Assembly: GCF_001571085.1 (NCBI RefSeq)
Contig: NZ_BCTC01000057.1
Location: 1 to 43,423 of the forward strand
DNA: 43,423 bases
Source: Azohydromonas lata NBRC 102462
GTDB lineage: Bacteria > Pseudomonadota > Gammaproteobacteria > Burkholderiales > Burkholderiaceae_C
Direction of reading: 5' to 3'
Shown here: piece after piece, positions 42,824-43,423 of the stretch
How the letters are laid out: each line of letters starts with the position of its first letter
Numbering within the stretch: the stretch's first letter is position 1
The notes under the pieces: model-generated
What the model was told of the DNA's origin: nothing
What the model saw: the letters and a program-made list of their open reading frames with translations, nothing else
Database searches by the model: none
Position numbers and translations under genes: made by a program

Positions 42824-43423
42824 ATGAAGGTCACTGTCATCGGTACGGGCTACGTGGGCCTGGTCACGGGCGCCTGCCTGGCGGAAATGGGCAACCACGT
42901 GGTGTGCCTGGATGTGGACGAGCGCAAGATTCGCGTGCTCCAGGACGGCGGCATCCCGATTCACGAGCCGGGGCTGGAGGCCATCGTGCAGCGCAACGCG
43001 GCCATGGGCCGCTTGCAGTTCACCACCGACGTGGCCCAGGCGGTGGCGCATGGCACGCTGCAGTTCATCGGCGTGGGCACGCCCCCGGGCGAGGACGGCT
43101 CGGCCGACCTGCAGCACGTGCTGTCCGCGGCACGCAGCATCGGCGCGCACATGACGGACTACAAGGTCATCGTGGACAAGAGCACGGTGCCCGTGGGCAC
43201 GGCCGACCGCGTGCGCGAGGCCGTGGCCCAGGAGCTGGCGCGCCGCGGCGTGGACGTGGCCTACGCCGTGGTGTCCAACCCCGAGTTCCTCAAGGAAGGC
43301 GCGGCGGTGGGCGACTTCATGCGGCCGGACCGCATCATCGTGGGTGCCGACGACGAGCGCGCCGTGCTGCTCATGCGCGCGCTGTACGCCTCGTTCACGC
43401 GCAACCACGAGCGGCTGCAGCTC
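42824..43423 (+). CDS. ugd: UDP-glucose 6-dehydrogenase, N-terminal part (cut by window edge)
   Basis: Exactly 200 codons before the window ends. The NAD-binding start is [21 protein letters not shown], followed by [40 protein letters not shown] and RPDRIIVG. These are typical of UDP-glucose dehydrogenase (UDP-Glc to UDP-GlcA). The catalytic Cys region lies beyond the edge. AAGGAA 9 bases before the ATG sets the start. The product UDP-GlcA would feed the epimerase at 25627. It follows the AlgD-like gene by 64 bases. Confidence 0.92.
   Translation, partial: MKVTVIGTGYVGLVTGACLAEMGNHVVCLDVDERKIRVLQDGGIPIHEPGLEAIVQRNAAMGRLQFTTDVAQAVAHGTLQFIGVGTPPGEDGSADLQHVLSAARSIGAHMTDYKVIVDKSTVPVGTADRVREAVAQELARRGVDVAYAVVSNPEFLKEGAAVGDFMRPDRIIVGADDERAVLLMRALYASFTRNHERLQL

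Overview
The window is GC-rich, densely coded chromosomal DNA. Its protein families and gene order (glnA - DUF4124-like gene - ntrB - ntrC, a BktB-type thiolase, an XrtA-type exopolysaccharide locus) point to a betaproteobacterium of the Burkholderiales, most likely Comamonadaceae (Acidovorax/Alicycliphilus-like). This placement is inferred from family resemblance, not from a search. I see no rRNA, tRNA, CRISPR array, insertion sequence or phage gene.

Layout. 1-5.4 kb: the start of a tonB-like gene (minus strand), a large hybrid histidine kinase with two receiver domains, and a FliA-like sigma factor that ends at a strong palindromic terminator. 5.4-9.1 kb, minus strand: a BktB-type beta-ketothiolase, a YdjM-type membrane hydrolase and a membrane protein with a degenerate GGDEF domain. 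9.3-14.8 kb, plus strand: an AIM24/TIGR00266 protein, an exported beta-propeller overlapping a NodB-type deacetylase, a tri-histidine membrane hydroxylase, an EI24/CysZ-like membrane protein and a molybdopterin-binding (CinA-N-like) protein. 14.8-19.8 kb: the nitrogen control block glnA, a DUF4124-like gene, ntrB and ntrC. In front of glnA are two NtrC-like sites, a sigma-54 promoter with correct GG-N10-GC spacing, and a terminator-like hairpin downstream of that promoter.

20.5 kb to the right edge: an exosortase A (XrtA/EpsH) polysaccharide locus. In order it holds the initiating sugar transferase, the PrsK/PrsR two-component pair, a UDP-glucuronate 4-epimerase-like gene on the opposite strand, an export lipoprotein, a chain-length protein, a tyrosine autokinase, an outer-membrane barrel, an ExeA-like ATPase, a polysaccharide deacetylase, a FemAB-like protein, exosortase fused to an EpsI domain, a second FemAB/GNAT-like protein, a glycosyltransferase, an asparagine-synthase-type amidotransferase, an AlgD-like GDP-mannose dehydrogenase, and a UDP-glucose dehydrogenase cut by the window edge.

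How it fits together. Ugd, the epimerase and AlgD would supply UDP-GlcA, UDP-GalA and GDP-ManA. The amidotransferase could amidate uronic residues, and the deacetylase and FemAB-like enzymes could modify the chain or an attached peptide. The export, chain-length and autokinase proteins would move the polymer out, while XrtA would process PEP-CTERM proteins, none of which is encoded here. PrsK/PrsR probably control such targets through sigma-54. The most interesting leads are the glnA leader architecture, the possible amidated-uronate polymer, the orphan FliA-like sigma factor with a possibly leaderless start, and the AT-rich control region before the polysaccharide locus.
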